DNA of 64,000 nucleotides from Thermoanaerobacterium aotearoense (GTDB lineage Bacteria; Bacillota; Thermoanaerobacteria; Thermoanaerobacterales; Thermoanaerobacteraceae). The stretch lies in contig NZ_CP047602.1 of the NCBI RefSeq assembly GCF_009905255.1, positions 682,001 to 746,000 on the forward strand, given 5' to 3'. Both the position numbers and the translations under genes were made by a program. This document shows, piece after piece, positions 56,763 to 64,000 of this stretch. The notes under the pieces are model-generated. The model was not told the origin of the DNA. It made no database searches and was given only the letters and a program-made list of their open reading frames with translations. Each line of letters opens with the position of its first letter. Position 1 is the first letter of the stretch.

Positions 56763-57878
56763 ATGACAGACCCGAGGTTAAAAAAACTTGCAAATCTTTT
56801 GGTAAATTACTCAACAAAGGTTAAAAGAGGAGATTTTGTATTGGTTCAAGCAGGGGATATTGCTATACCGTGGATAAACGAAGTAGTTAGGGAGGCAGTG
56901 AAGGCAGGGGCTCATGTTGAGACACTGGTTGACATTCCTGACGTGTCAGAGATTATCTTGAAAAACTCTACTGATGAACAACTTCTCATGGAAAAGTATA
57001 TTCAAAGAATCGCTCTTGAAAAAGCGGACGTATGGCTTACTGCGTGGGCTAACAAGAATACAAAGGCTAATTCAAATGTAGATTCTGCAAAGCTTAAATT
57101 GGCGGCAAAAGGAGCATCTTCATGGAGGAAAGTCTACTCTGAAAGAATGGGCAATGGTTCTTTAAGATGGTGCGGTACGCAATACCCAACACAGGCAGAT
57201 GCACAGGAAGCTGAAATGAGCCTAAGTGAATACGAGGACTTTGTCTATGGTGCAGGGTTATTAGACAGCGATGATCCTATATCTTTGTGGCAAAAGATAC
57301 GCATGGAGCAAGATATATGGGTTGATTATCTCGACAAAAAGTCAGAATTGCACATTGTATCAGATGGAACTGACATATACGTCAATACATCAGGCAGGAA
57401 GTGGATAAACTGCAGTGGCACAGAGAACTTTCCTGATGGAGAGATTTTTACATCACCTGTTGAAAGCAAAATCAATGGTCATATCACTTTCAGTTTCCCA
57501 GGAATATACATGGGTAAAAGCATAGAAGGCATATACTTGGAAGTAGAAGATGGGCATGTCGTTAAAGCTACTGCAGAAAAAGGCGAGGATTTGCTGCACG
57601 CTTTGATGGATACAGATGATGGTGCTAAGCGTTTTGGTGAAGTAGCCATAGGCACCAATTATGGCATACAAAAATTTACGAGAAATATGCTTTTTGATGA
57701 AAAAATAGGAGGCACAGTACATATGGCATTGGGGGATTCTATGCCTGAAGCGGGCGGCAAAAATCGCTCTGCCATTCATTGGGATATGCTTTGTGATATG
57801 AGACAAGGCGGAGAAATATACGCTGATGGTGAACTTTTCTATAAAGATGGACATTTTATTAAAAGTGTTTTGCGATGA
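56763..57878 (+). CDS. M29-family aminopeptidase
   Basis: 371-aa metallo-exopeptidase of the thermophilic aminopeptidase T/AmpS type. The N-terminal ~170 residues (KVKRGDFVLVQAGD) form the family alpha/beta domain. Metal-site residues are visible in GTENFPDGEIFTSP, the AEKGEDLLHALM segment and NRSAIHWDMLCDMR (His and Asp). A dinuclear metal enzyme releasing N-terminal residues in the cytoplasm. ATG 56763 follows GGGGGGTGG. Terminator downstream. Confidence 0.95.
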   Translation: MTDPRLKKLANLLVNYSTKVKRGDFVLVQAGDIAIPWINEVVREAVKAGAHVETLVDIPDVSEIILKNSTDEQLLMEKYIQRIALEKADVWLTAWANKNTKANSNVDSAKLKLAAKGASSWRKVYSERMGNGSLRWCGTQYPTQADAQEAEMSLSEYEDFVYGAGLLDSDDPISLWQKIRMEQDIWVDYLDKKSELHIVSDGTDIYVNTSGRKWINCSGTENFPDGEIFTSPVESKINGHITFSFPGIYMGKSIEGIYLEVEDGHVVKATAEKGEDLLHALMDTDDGAKRFGEVAIGTNYGIQKFTRNMLFDEKIGGTVHMALGDSMPEAGGKNRSAIHWDMLCDMRQGGEIYADGELFYKDGHFIKSVLR

Positions 57879-57883
57879 TATTT

Positions 57884-57917
57884 AAAAAGGCGTTGGCATG
57901 AAGCCGCGCCTTTTTAA
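57884..57917. terminator. Bidirectional terminator between the M29 gene and the small membrane peptide gene
   Basis: AAAAAGGCG/CGCCTTTTT outer stem with an inner GGC/GCC pairing; A and T runs on both sides. Confidence 0.85.
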
Positions 57918-57919
57918 TA

Positions 57920-58051
57920 TTATACTGTAGGCTCTTGTTTATCGAGTACAAATACACCTGGTACTAAAAGCAGTATTATGACGATTATCAAAACTATCCA
58001 TACCCAGTAATAGTCGTCTTTTGGTTTCTTCTTGCAGTCAGTTCCAGCCAT
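57920..58051 (-). CDS. 43-aa single-span membrane peptide
   Basis: Minus-strand ORF MAGTDCKKKPKDDYYWV, then a hydrophobic span of about 20 residues (WIVLIIVIILLLVPGVFVL) and DKQEPTV. The ribosome site AGGGGG lies about eight bases upstream and the terminator at 57884 closes it. Such single-span peptides with a short charged head are often sporulation or membrane-stress proteins, but I recognise no family. Coding capacity is supported by the ribosome site, hydrophobic profile and terminator. Confidence 0.75.
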   Translation of the reverse strand: MAGTDCKKKPKDDYYWVWIVLIIVIILLLVPGVFVLDKQEPTV

Positions 58052-58246
58052 TACAATACCCCCTTTTTATATAAATGGGAACAGATACAATAACATATTA
58101 TGATAAAAAAATATTTTTGTTACGGTATAAAATATTCCTTGTTTCTACAAATAATGATATAATGTTTATGTCTAATATTAAAATTTTTTGTCATATTTTC
58201 GATATAATGTATGAACGTTTAACTTAACAATGTAAGGAGGTCAATA

Positions 58247-58453
58247 ATGCTGAATCGATGCTTCTGTGGGGGAGATGTAAAGATAGAGATGGCAGATTAT
58301 GAATTGATTAAGGGGAAAAAGACGGTAGTCTATAAAGAAGTTCCGACTTATGTTTGTCAAAAATGTGGTGCTAAATATTATGACACAGAAGTATTGGATA
58401 AAATATTGAAAAAAGAAGAAAGAAAATCATTTTTTGGACTTATTAAAGCGTGA
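58247..58453 (+). CDS. YgiT-type zinc-ribbon protein (MqsA N-domain-like)
   Basis: 68-aa protein with two Cys pairs, CFCGG and CQKCG, forming a zinc ribbon similar to the N-domain of MqsA/YgiT. MqsA-type antitoxins also carry a C-terminal helix-turn-helix, absent here, and no MqsR-type toxin adjoins it. It may be an orphan regulator. ATG 58247 after AAGGAGG. Confidence 0.88.
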   Translation: MLNRCFCGGDVKIEMADYELIKGKKTVVYKEVPTYVCQKCGAKYYDTEVLDKILKKEERKSFFGLIKA

Positions 58454-58471
58454 TCTTTAAGGTGTAAGTGA

Positions 58472-59332
58472 ATGAAAATAATTGTAAATAAACAAGATGA
58501 TAATTTGACATTGAAGGAGTTTTTACTAAATAAGGGCTTTTCTCCAACTTTAATAAGAAAGTACAAAAATCGCGGGAAAATGATGGTAAATGGAGAAGCT
58601 TCTACAGTTAATAGAATCGTCTTTGAAGGAGATATTGTAGAGCTTTTTTTGGATGATGAAAACACATCAGTAAGGCCCGAAAAAATGGATTTACATATAT
58701 GCTATGAGGACGATGACATATTGGTTGTCAATAAAGATGCCGGCATCGTTGTCCATCCTACAGCCGGGCATCCTGATGGCACACTGGCAAATGGTGTAGC
58801 TTGGTATTACGAAAAAAATAATATTAAGGTGCCGATAAGGCCAGTCAACAGGCTTGACAGAGATACATCTGGCTTAATCATTTTTGCCAAAAATCCCTTT
58901 ATGCAAAATTATCTTCAGATCGTCTGCCCTATGAAAAAATTGTACATTGCAATAGTCGAAGGAGATATGGATGACAGAGGAACGATAGATTTGCCTATAA
59001 AAAGAAAACCAGGCAGCACAATTGAGCGAATGGTAGACGATGAAGGAGATATGGCGGTGACACATTTTCGTTTGCTAAAAAGGGGAGAAAAGCTAAGCCT
59101 TGTAAAGTTAGAGTTAAAGACTGGCAGAACTCACCAGATAAGAGTTCATTTAAGCCATATAGGACATCCTATCATTGGTGATACGCTATATGGCTCAGAT
59201 ACTTCTTATATAAAGAGGCAGGCCCTTCACGCTTATAGACTTACATTTAAGCAGCCTTTTATTGGGAAATGTATATCTATTTATTCACCTATTCCGGACG
59301 ATATGAAGGATGTTTTAAAAGATGCCTTCTAA
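58472..59332 (+). CDS. RluA-family rRNA pseudouridine synthase
   Basis: 286-aa RNA-modifying enzyme with an N-terminal S4-type RNA-binding domain (about 10-65) and the RluA catalytic domain with Asp in RPVNRLDRDTSGLIIFAK and the later LKTGRTHQIRVHLSHIGHPIIGD stretch (in part). It converts specific uridines in rRNA to pseudouridine. ATG 58472 follows AAGGTG. Its stop overlaps the convergent radical SAM gene by 18 bp with no terminator between. Confidence 0.95.
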   Translation: MKIIVNKQDDNLTLKEFLLNKGFSPTLIRKYKNRGKMMVNGEASTVNRIVFEGDIVELFLDDENTSVRPEKMDLHICYEDDDILVVNKDAGIVVHPTAGHPDGTLANGVAWYYEKNNIKVPIRPVNRLDRDTSGLIIFAKNPFMQNYLQIVCPMKKLYIAIVEGDMDDRGTIDLPIKRKPGSTIERMVDDEGDMAVTHFRLLKRGEKLSLVKLELKTGRTHQIRVHLSHIGHPIIGDTLYGSDTSYIKRQALHAYRLTFKQPFIGKCISIYSPIPDDMKDVLKDAF

Positions 59333-60208
59333 GTCAAAATCAGGGATGAAATTTTCTGATGCACTTTCATCATCCTGTACAAACCCGTTTTCCAATCCTA
59401 TTTCGAAGAAGTATTCTATCGCTTCTTCATATTCTTTTTTGCTTATCCTTCTATTTAGCTCTTTGTATTTACTTGCGTTGTAAAATGGTGTATATTGTCC
59501 CATCAAGCTTACGTATACTTCTTTAGGGAGATTATCTTTTATCCATCTAAGGATCTTTTTTGTCTCATCTAATTTCCCTGGCAATATCAAATGGCGTATA
59601 ATTATCCCCTTTTTCATTATGCCGTCGTTGTCAAATACGGGATTGCCTACTTGACGATACATTTCTAAAATCGCTTTTGTGGCAAATTCAAAATAATGCG
59701 GTGCATTAGAGTATTTTACAGCTACTTCATCACTGTAATATTTTAGGTCAGGCAGGTATATATCTATGAGTCCATCTAAAGTCTTTAAAGATTCTAAATT
59801 CTCATAAGCGTTTGAGTTGTAAACGATAGGCATGCTAAGCCCATTGTTTCTCGCTGTTATTATGGCTTCTTTTATTTTTGGAATAAATATTGTAGGTGTT
59901 ACGAGATTGATATTGTGAGCACCTGCTTTTTCTAAATTCATAAAAATATCTGCCAGTTTTTCTGGTGAAACACTTACTCCAAAATTTTCTTGACTGATTT
60001 TGTAGTTTTGGCAAAATACACATCTTAAATTGCAGCCTGTGAAAAATACCGTCCCAGACCCTCTGCTGCCACTTATGCAAGGTTCTTCCCACTCATGAAG
60101 ATATGCTTTTGCTACATGTATTTCACTTAACATGCCGCAAAAGCCTACTTTTGTACTGCGATCAACATTACAATTTCTCGGACATATATTGCATACTTGT
60201 GATACCAT
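59315..60208 (-). CDS. Radical SAM protein, PflA-like
   Basis: 297-aa protein. The radical SAM cluster is GCNLRCVFCQNY (Cys-x3-Cys-x2-Cys); an N-terminal CNICPRNCNVDRSTKVGFC motif offers further Cys residues, as in PflA-like proteins of the AmmeMemoRadiSam-related group. Later AHNINLVTPT, DIYLPDLKYY and RHLILPG are family hallmarks. It probably activates or modifies a partner protein, not identified here. ATG 60208 follows GAGGTG; GTG 60217 is the upstream option. Confidence 0.9.
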   Translation of the reverse strand: MVSQVCNICPRNCNVDRSTKVGFCGMLSEIHVAKAYLHEWEEPCISGSRGSGTVFFTGCNLRCVFCQNYKISQENFGVSVSPEKLADIFMNLEKAGAHNINLVTPTIFIPKIKEAIITARNNGLSMPIVYNSNAYENLESLKTLDGLIDIYLPDLKYYSDEVAVKYSNAPHYFEFATKAILEMYRQVGNPVFDNDGIMKKGIIIRHLILPGKLDETKKILRWIKDNLPKEVYVSLMGQYTPFYNASKYKELNRRISKKEYEEAIEYFFEIGLENGFVQDDESASENFIPDFDLEGIF

Positions 60209-60362
60209 TAAAAACACCTCATAAGTATTTTATCATATTTAGTGTATAAACAAAGTGTGAAAATTTCTTTAAAACTTATGGTTAAATTATAACTTTTTGC
60301 CAACAAAATGAATCGACGAAGTGTCTATAGATTGTATTAGTTCAGATTGAGGAGGTAAAAAA

Positions 60363-60866
60363 TTGCATGACGAAAAACAAAAAAATGACGATGAATTTAT
60401 AAAAATATATATGAAGTACAAAACACCTGTGTATTTTTATCTTTTATCTATCCTGAAAGATGCTGGACTTTCAGAAGACATCATGCAAGAAACATTCATA
60501 AGAGTGAGAACAAACATCTATAAATATGGCTCTATTAATAATTTACGAACATGGATAATGAAAATTGCTCGGAATCTTGCTTTAAATTGTTTGCGGGATA
60601 GAAAGTTTGAATTATTAAATTATGAAGAAATAAATGCTAATGTTGAAGAAGCTGTAAATGTTGATGAGTTTGTGACGGATTCTATAATGATAAATGATAT
60701 GCTGAATTATCTCAGTAATGATGAGAGAGAAATATTTTCGCTGCATGTCTTTGGATGTTATACACATAGAGAAATTAGTGAGATTTTGAATATTCCACAA
60801 GGTACTGTACGGTGGAAATATTCCATAATCAAGAAAAAACTTCGTAAATTATTAAAAAAATATTAG
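60363..60866 (+). CDS. ECF-family RNA polymerase sigma factor
   Basis: 167-aa sigma factor with region 2 (SEDIMQETFIRVRTNIYKYG, LRTWIMKIARNLALN) and region 4 (LSNDEREIFSLHVFGCYTHREISEILNIPQGTVRWK, in part). No region 3 or 1, as usual for ECF. TTG 60363 lies seven bases after GGAGG. The next gene, 11 bp downstream, is a single-span membrane protein likely to be its anti-sigma. Confidence 0.93.
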   Translation: MHDEKQKNDDEFIKIYMKYKTPVYFYLLSILKDAGLSEDIMQETFIRVRTNIYKYGSINNLRTWIMKIARNLALNCLRDRKFELLNYEEINANVEEAVNVDEFVTDSIMINDMLNYLSNDEREIFSLHVFGCYTHREISEILNIPQGTVRWKYSIIKKKLRKLLKKY

Positions 60867-60877
60867 GAGATGGTATT

Positions 60878-61978
60878 ATGAAGTTGTATAACTTTTATGA
60901 GGAATGTCGCAAGTATGCTAATGAGCATACGCCTGATGTATTAGAAAAGGTATTGAAAGCACCTTTAAACGAAAATACAGAAAATACAAGCGAAGAGTGT
61001 CAAAAAAGATCAGTATGGAATTATTTGTTGACATCATTCATAGCAGCGGCTATTTTGATGTCTTTATCAGTAATATTTGTTAATATACATTTTTTAGGAT
61101 CAAGTAAGAAAAATGAAATTGCTCCTAAGGTTACTTTAAGTACATCATATAATATTGTCTATGCTATGCAAAAAACTTATGACAATATTAAAACTATTGT
61201 AATTGAGGGCAAAGAAATATCAAAAAACATGAAGACAAATGTGGTTTTATCTAATAATTCCTGGAAAGAAATATATGCTGGCCCATTAAACTATCGATAT
61301 GAAATGCCTGATTTTATAAGAGTCGTAAATGGTGATAAGTCATGGAATTATTATAAAGACTTGAATCGGATTGAAATAATTCCTTCAGATCCATCTGGCT
61401 CACCTTTCTTAGCCCTTAAATCAAAAATAGATGATATAGCAAAAAATGATAGTTATAAATTGGTAGGCAGCGAAAAAATAGATGGAATTGATACCAATGT
61501 AATTGAAGTAAGATCAGGTAATTCTAAGAATGATAACTGGGTAGAGACTTATTGGATAGATAAAAAGACAAATTTCATTTTAAAACAAGAAACTTGCCAT
61601 AACGATATTAAAACTGTAATAACGTATAAGACAGACTTTGCTTCTGACGTTGACAAGGAAAGTTTAAAACCTAATTTTCCTTCAAACGTTCCTGTAATTA
61701 ATAGACTAAGTGATTTTAATATTTTTCGTTCAATTAGTGATGCCCAGAAAGCTGTAAATTTTGATATAATTGTACCAGATAAGATTCCTAAAGGTTTTAA
61801 GCTATTTGAGGTATGGAAATATAAAAATGAAAATGCCATTGAGCTTGACTACTACAACGAGGATTTTACAAAATTTATATTTATACAAGAATACCATAAA
61901 GATAAGACAACTGTAAATATTATGTCAAATTTAAATGACGAAGTATTAAAACGATTGAAGGATGATTTGAATAAATAG
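60878..61978 (+). CDS. Membrane anti-sigma-like protein with LolA-type domain
   Basis: 366-aa protein: cytoplasmic N-terminus (1-45) with MKLYNFYEECRKYANEHTPD, one transmembrane span (about 50-72), and a large outer domain with LolA/RsiV-like character (SYNIVYAMQKTYDNIKTIV, PDFIRVVNGDKSWNYYK, DGIDTNVIEVRSG). A cytoplasmic tail that could hold the sigma factor plus an outer sensor is the usual layout of ECF partners. Cognate of the sigma factor just upstream. Confidence 0.8.
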   Translation: MKLYNFYEECRKYANEHTPDVLEKVLKAPLNENTENTSEECQKRSVWNYLLTSFIAAAILMSLSVIFVNIHFLGSSKKNEIAPKVTLSTSYNIVYAMQKTYDNIKTIVIEGKEISKNMKTNVVLSNNSWKEIYAGPLNYRYEMPDFIRVVNGDKSWNYYKDLNRIEIIPSDPSGSPFLALKSKIDDIAKNDSYKLVGSEKIDGIDTNVIEVRSGNSKNDNWVETYWIDKKTNFILKQETCHNDIKTVITYKTDFASDVDKESLKPNFPSNVPVINRLSDFNIFRSISDAQKAVNFDIIVPDKIPKGFKLFEVWKYKNENAIELDYYNEDFTKFIFIQEYHKDKTTVNIMSNLNDEVLKRLKDDLNK

Positions 61979-62026
61979 GCAAATATATTTTATTGACATA
62001 AATTAGATAATAAATGATATTTAAAG

Positions 62027-62080
62027 TAAGCGTAGGAGTGAGAGAAAATATATTCTCGCTCATACGCTTATTTTATTTCA
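62027..62080. terminator. Bidirectional terminator between the sigma operon and the peptidoglycan-binding gene
   Basis: TAAGCGTA...TACGCTTA outer stem with an inner GAGAGAA/TTCTC pairing; flanked by A/T runs. Confidence 0.8.
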
Positions 62081-62087
62081 CTTATGT

Positions 62088-62387
62088 TTAAGATTGAAAA
62101 ACCTGATCTAACGGTTTTTCACCCCATACTGCAACTGGACCAGCATTGTATCTTTTTACAAGGTGATCTGAACTTATATTTCCGAAAATTCCATCTACAG
62201 TTATATTGTCCCAGGCTTGAAAAGACATTAAAGCATTTTTAGTTTCTGGTCCAAATATGCCATCTGCTTTGCAGTTACAGCTTGAAATTAAATAGTATCT
62301 GCCGACGGCATTTAATGCATATTGTAATCTGTACACATCTTGTCCCGTATTGCCCTCAGTTAATGTACGCGTAAAAGGATATGTCAT
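62088..62387 (-). CDS. Peptidoglycan-binding-domain protein
   Basis: 99-aa protein with one PG_binding_1 domain: GNTGQDVYRLQYALNAVG, DGIFGPETKNALMSFQ and a second partial DGIFG repeat. No signal peptide is visible. ATG 62387 follows GCGAGGTG; the upstream Met at 62429 is less well placed. It could be a spore or cytoplasmic component rather than an exported hydrolase. Monocistronic, minus strand. Confidence 0.85.
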   Translation of the reverse strand: MTYPFTRTLTEGNTGQDVYRLQYALNAVGRYYLISSCNCKADGIFGPETKNALMSFQAWDNITVDGIFGNISSDHLVKRYNAGPVAVWGEKPLDQVFQS

Positions 62388-62600
62388 TATTTTCACCTCG
62401 CTTTTATTATTTGTTTGAAAGGAATTCATCGGCCGATTTACCCTTCTATATAGAAAAGAGTATTTTATTTTTAAAATACAACCTTTTTTAAAGGTATTTT
62501 TAAATTTTAATTTTTTTTAATCATTTTTAATGTTTATGTAATATTTGACAAATTGATTAGATGTATAATAGTGCTAGAAATTGTGAGGGAGGATGATCAC

Positions 62601-64000
62601 ATGAAAAGATTTTTGGCTGGTTTATTGATTTTAGCTTTACTTTTAACTGGATGTGGAATTGCTGCAAAACAAAGCAATGCAGTTAATTCTTCAAAATCAA
62701 ATGAATCTGATATTATGTGGAAATGGTCTTTTAAAAACAATCATAAAGCATTAGAAAATTTACAGATTTTCAAGTCAACAGATAAAGGTAATTCATGGAC
62801 TGAAATAAATTTACCTATAAACACTCTTCCAAAAGATGCATATAGTGACGTCTATGTGGAAAATGTTGTCCCATATTTTTTAGACTCTGATAATGGTTGG
62901 ATTTCATGGATAAATAATAGCGATACAATATTGTATATGATTAAAACGACAGATGGAGGCAAAACGTGGAGCAAACTAATTTATAAACTGCCACAATTAT
63001 CACAAAGCATTTCGAAAATCCAATTTGTAACACCAAATATAGGATGGCTTTTAGCTGTATCTGATGGAGCAGCGGAGCAGCAAATTAAATATTTATTTAA
63101 AACAAATGATGGAGGTAAGACGTGGAAAAAAGTTAATGTTACTTCATCAGATTCTTATTCAGGTTTACCAATTGTAGGGACATCAACTGATATGATATTT
63201 TATGGCGTAGATAATGGATGGGTAGGTGTATCAAATCCGGTATCAGCGGATGTGATCTTGTATAGAACAGTTGATGGAGGCAATACGTGGATTAAAGTTT
63301 CAGTTCCTATACCACAAGGTTATGAAAAATATTGTATCTTGTCGGCTTCAGTACCTGTATTTAAAGACGATAAAAACGGAACATTAAACGTCGATTTCTA
63401 TAGGACAAACAATGGCAAAGCTGAAAATCACACTGTGACTTATGTGACAGATGATGGAGGAAACACTTGGTCAGCAAATGTATACGCGTATGATGAAAAT
63501 AAACATATATTTGTAAAATTAAAGACAAAAGGTGAGATTAAAAAATTTGACTTGATGGATTATGTAATAATGAAGGATTACAAAATTACAAGTGTTGCTG
63601 ATGTAAAAACTGTATCTCTGTCTTATGATAATAAACTCATATATGTTAATTTTAATTTGCCTGAAGATACTGATAGCATAATTATTCAGGTTAATGATGG
63701 AAAGTTTATTAAATTTGGTGATAGATATGGAGGCGCGACTAATGGGGTTTGGTCTCCTAACCATGATGAATTGGCTTTTACATCCGGTACAATAGGTAAA
63801 GGTGGAGTATATTTGTACGATGCTGAAAATAATTTTTATAAGAATTTTCATGTTCCTTATATTAATATTGCGAAAATTTTTTGGAATTGCGATGGTGATC
63901 GCATTTCTTTTATAGGAGAAAAGAATAGTGATTTTGAACTATGTACTATTGATCTGAAAAATGGCAAATATTCAGTTATCAATAAATTAAATCCAGAAGA
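62601..64000 (+). CDS. Asp-box (BNR/sialidase-type) repeat lipoprotein, cut by the window edge
   Basis: Open to the end of the window (over 466 codons, no stop). The signal peptide MKRFLAGLLILALLLTGCG has the lipobox LLTGC. The mature part has repeated Asp-boxes (STDKGNSW, TTDGGKTW, TNDGGKTW, TVDGGNTW, TDDGGNTW), which form beta-propellers, and later strands (VWSPNHDELAF, GKGGVYLYDA) of TolB/WD-like type. A likely surface sensor or photosystem-like YCF48 relative. ATG 62601 follows GGGAGGATGATC. Confidence 0.88.
   Translation, partial: MKRFLAGLLILALLLTGCGIAAKQSNAVNSSKSNESDIMWKWSFKNNHKALENLQIFKSTDKGNSWTEINLPINTLPKDAYSDVYVENVVPYFLDSDNGWISWINNSDTILYMIKTTDGGKTWSKLIYKLPQLSQSISKIQFVTPNIGWLLAVSDGAAEQQIKYLFKTNDGGKTWKKVNVTSSDSYSGLPIVGTSTDMIFYGVDNGWVGVSNPVSADVILYRTVDGGNTWIKVSVPIPQGYEKYCILSASVPVFKDDKNGTLNVDFYRTNNGKAENHTVTYVTDDGGNTWSANVYAYDENKHIFVKLKTKGEIKKFDLMDYVIMKDYKITSVADVKTVSLSYDNKLIYVNFNLPEDTDSIIIQVNDGKFIKFGDRYGGATNGVWSPNHDELAFTSGTIGKGGVYLYDAENNFYKNFHVPYINIAKIFWNCDGDRISFIGEKNSDFELCTIDLKNGKYSVINKLNPE

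Noticed and set aside
58247-58453. Toxin-antitoxin system based on the MqsA-like zinc ribbon
   Set aside because: No toxin gene adjoins it and the helix-turn-helix half of MqsA is missing.
60300-60350. ECF-type autoregulated promoter before the sigma gene
   Set aside because: An AAC and a GTC can be paired at 18 bp, but neither matches a convincing -35/-10 consensus.
63519-63851. 110-aa minus-strand ORF at the right end
   Set aside because: Antisense to the Asp-box lipoprotein, which has a signal peptide, lipobox and repeats in the plus frame.

Overview
The window looks like a chromosomal segment of a low-G+C, spore-forming, thermophilic anaerobic Firmicute of the Thermoanaerobacter/Thermoanaerobacterium type. 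This rests on the A+T-rich composition, strong AGGAGG ribosome sites with frequent TTG/GTG starts, a SpoVB-type flippase, the pcrA-ligA-gatCAB gene order, AddAB recombination enzymes, a cellobiose-type PTS and the absence of outer-membrane genes. The genus is an inference from protein character, not a database result.

Layout. 1-5.9 kb: end of an M20 amidohydrolase, a small membrane peptide, luxS, spoVB, then a leftward metNIQ methionine transporter under a SAM-I riboswitch. 5.9-10.5 kb: a PRD/PTS-domain regulator followed by a cellobiose/lactose-class PTS (IIB, IIC, IIA) with a small membrane protein inside the operon. 10.5-18.5 kb: yerC, pcrA, ligA and gatCAB. 18.5-25 kb: an oligopeptide ABC transporter (oppA-BCDF) with the remnant of a second oppA between oppA and oppB. 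25-28.9 kb: a cell-wall amidase, then rph-rdgB-yfcE-like. 28.9-29.7 kb: eight tRNA genes behind a consensus promoter, followed by the decayed end of a tyrosine recombinase. 30-33.8 kb: an ABC exporter, a TSUP permease, an arginase-fold-like protein and tRNA-Leu.

33.9-37.4 kb is the least conventional part. Two proteins share a C-terminal module (DUF6385-like) and flank a GT2 glycosyltransferase with a TPR tail. None has an export signal, and a possible mother-cell sporulation promoter lies upstream. A self-contained protein-glycosylation cassette for a spore or cell-surface layer is the most interesting hypothesis here.

37.4-48.6 kb: tetR plus a YhgE/Pip-type membrane protein with a perfect palindromic operator; galU behind a terminator-like leader; a preQ1-I riboswitch driving queT-queF; a second YfcE-like phosphoesterase; a nitroreductase; an FMN hydroxy-acid oxidase-like protein; a YdeI-like protein; and a GntR(YtrA)-controlled ABC operon with a 30-bp palindrome over its promoter. 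48.6-60.2 kb: cimA, addB-addA, an M29 aminopeptidase, a 43-residue membrane peptide, a zinc-ribbon protein, an RluA pseudouridine synthase and a radical SAM protein. 60.3-64 kb: an ECF sigma factor with its membrane anti-sigma partner, a peptidoglycan-binding-domain protein and a truncated Asp-box lipoprotein.

No CRISPR array, intact IS element, rRNA or replication origin was seen. Identification is by reading motifs; no search or fold prediction was run.
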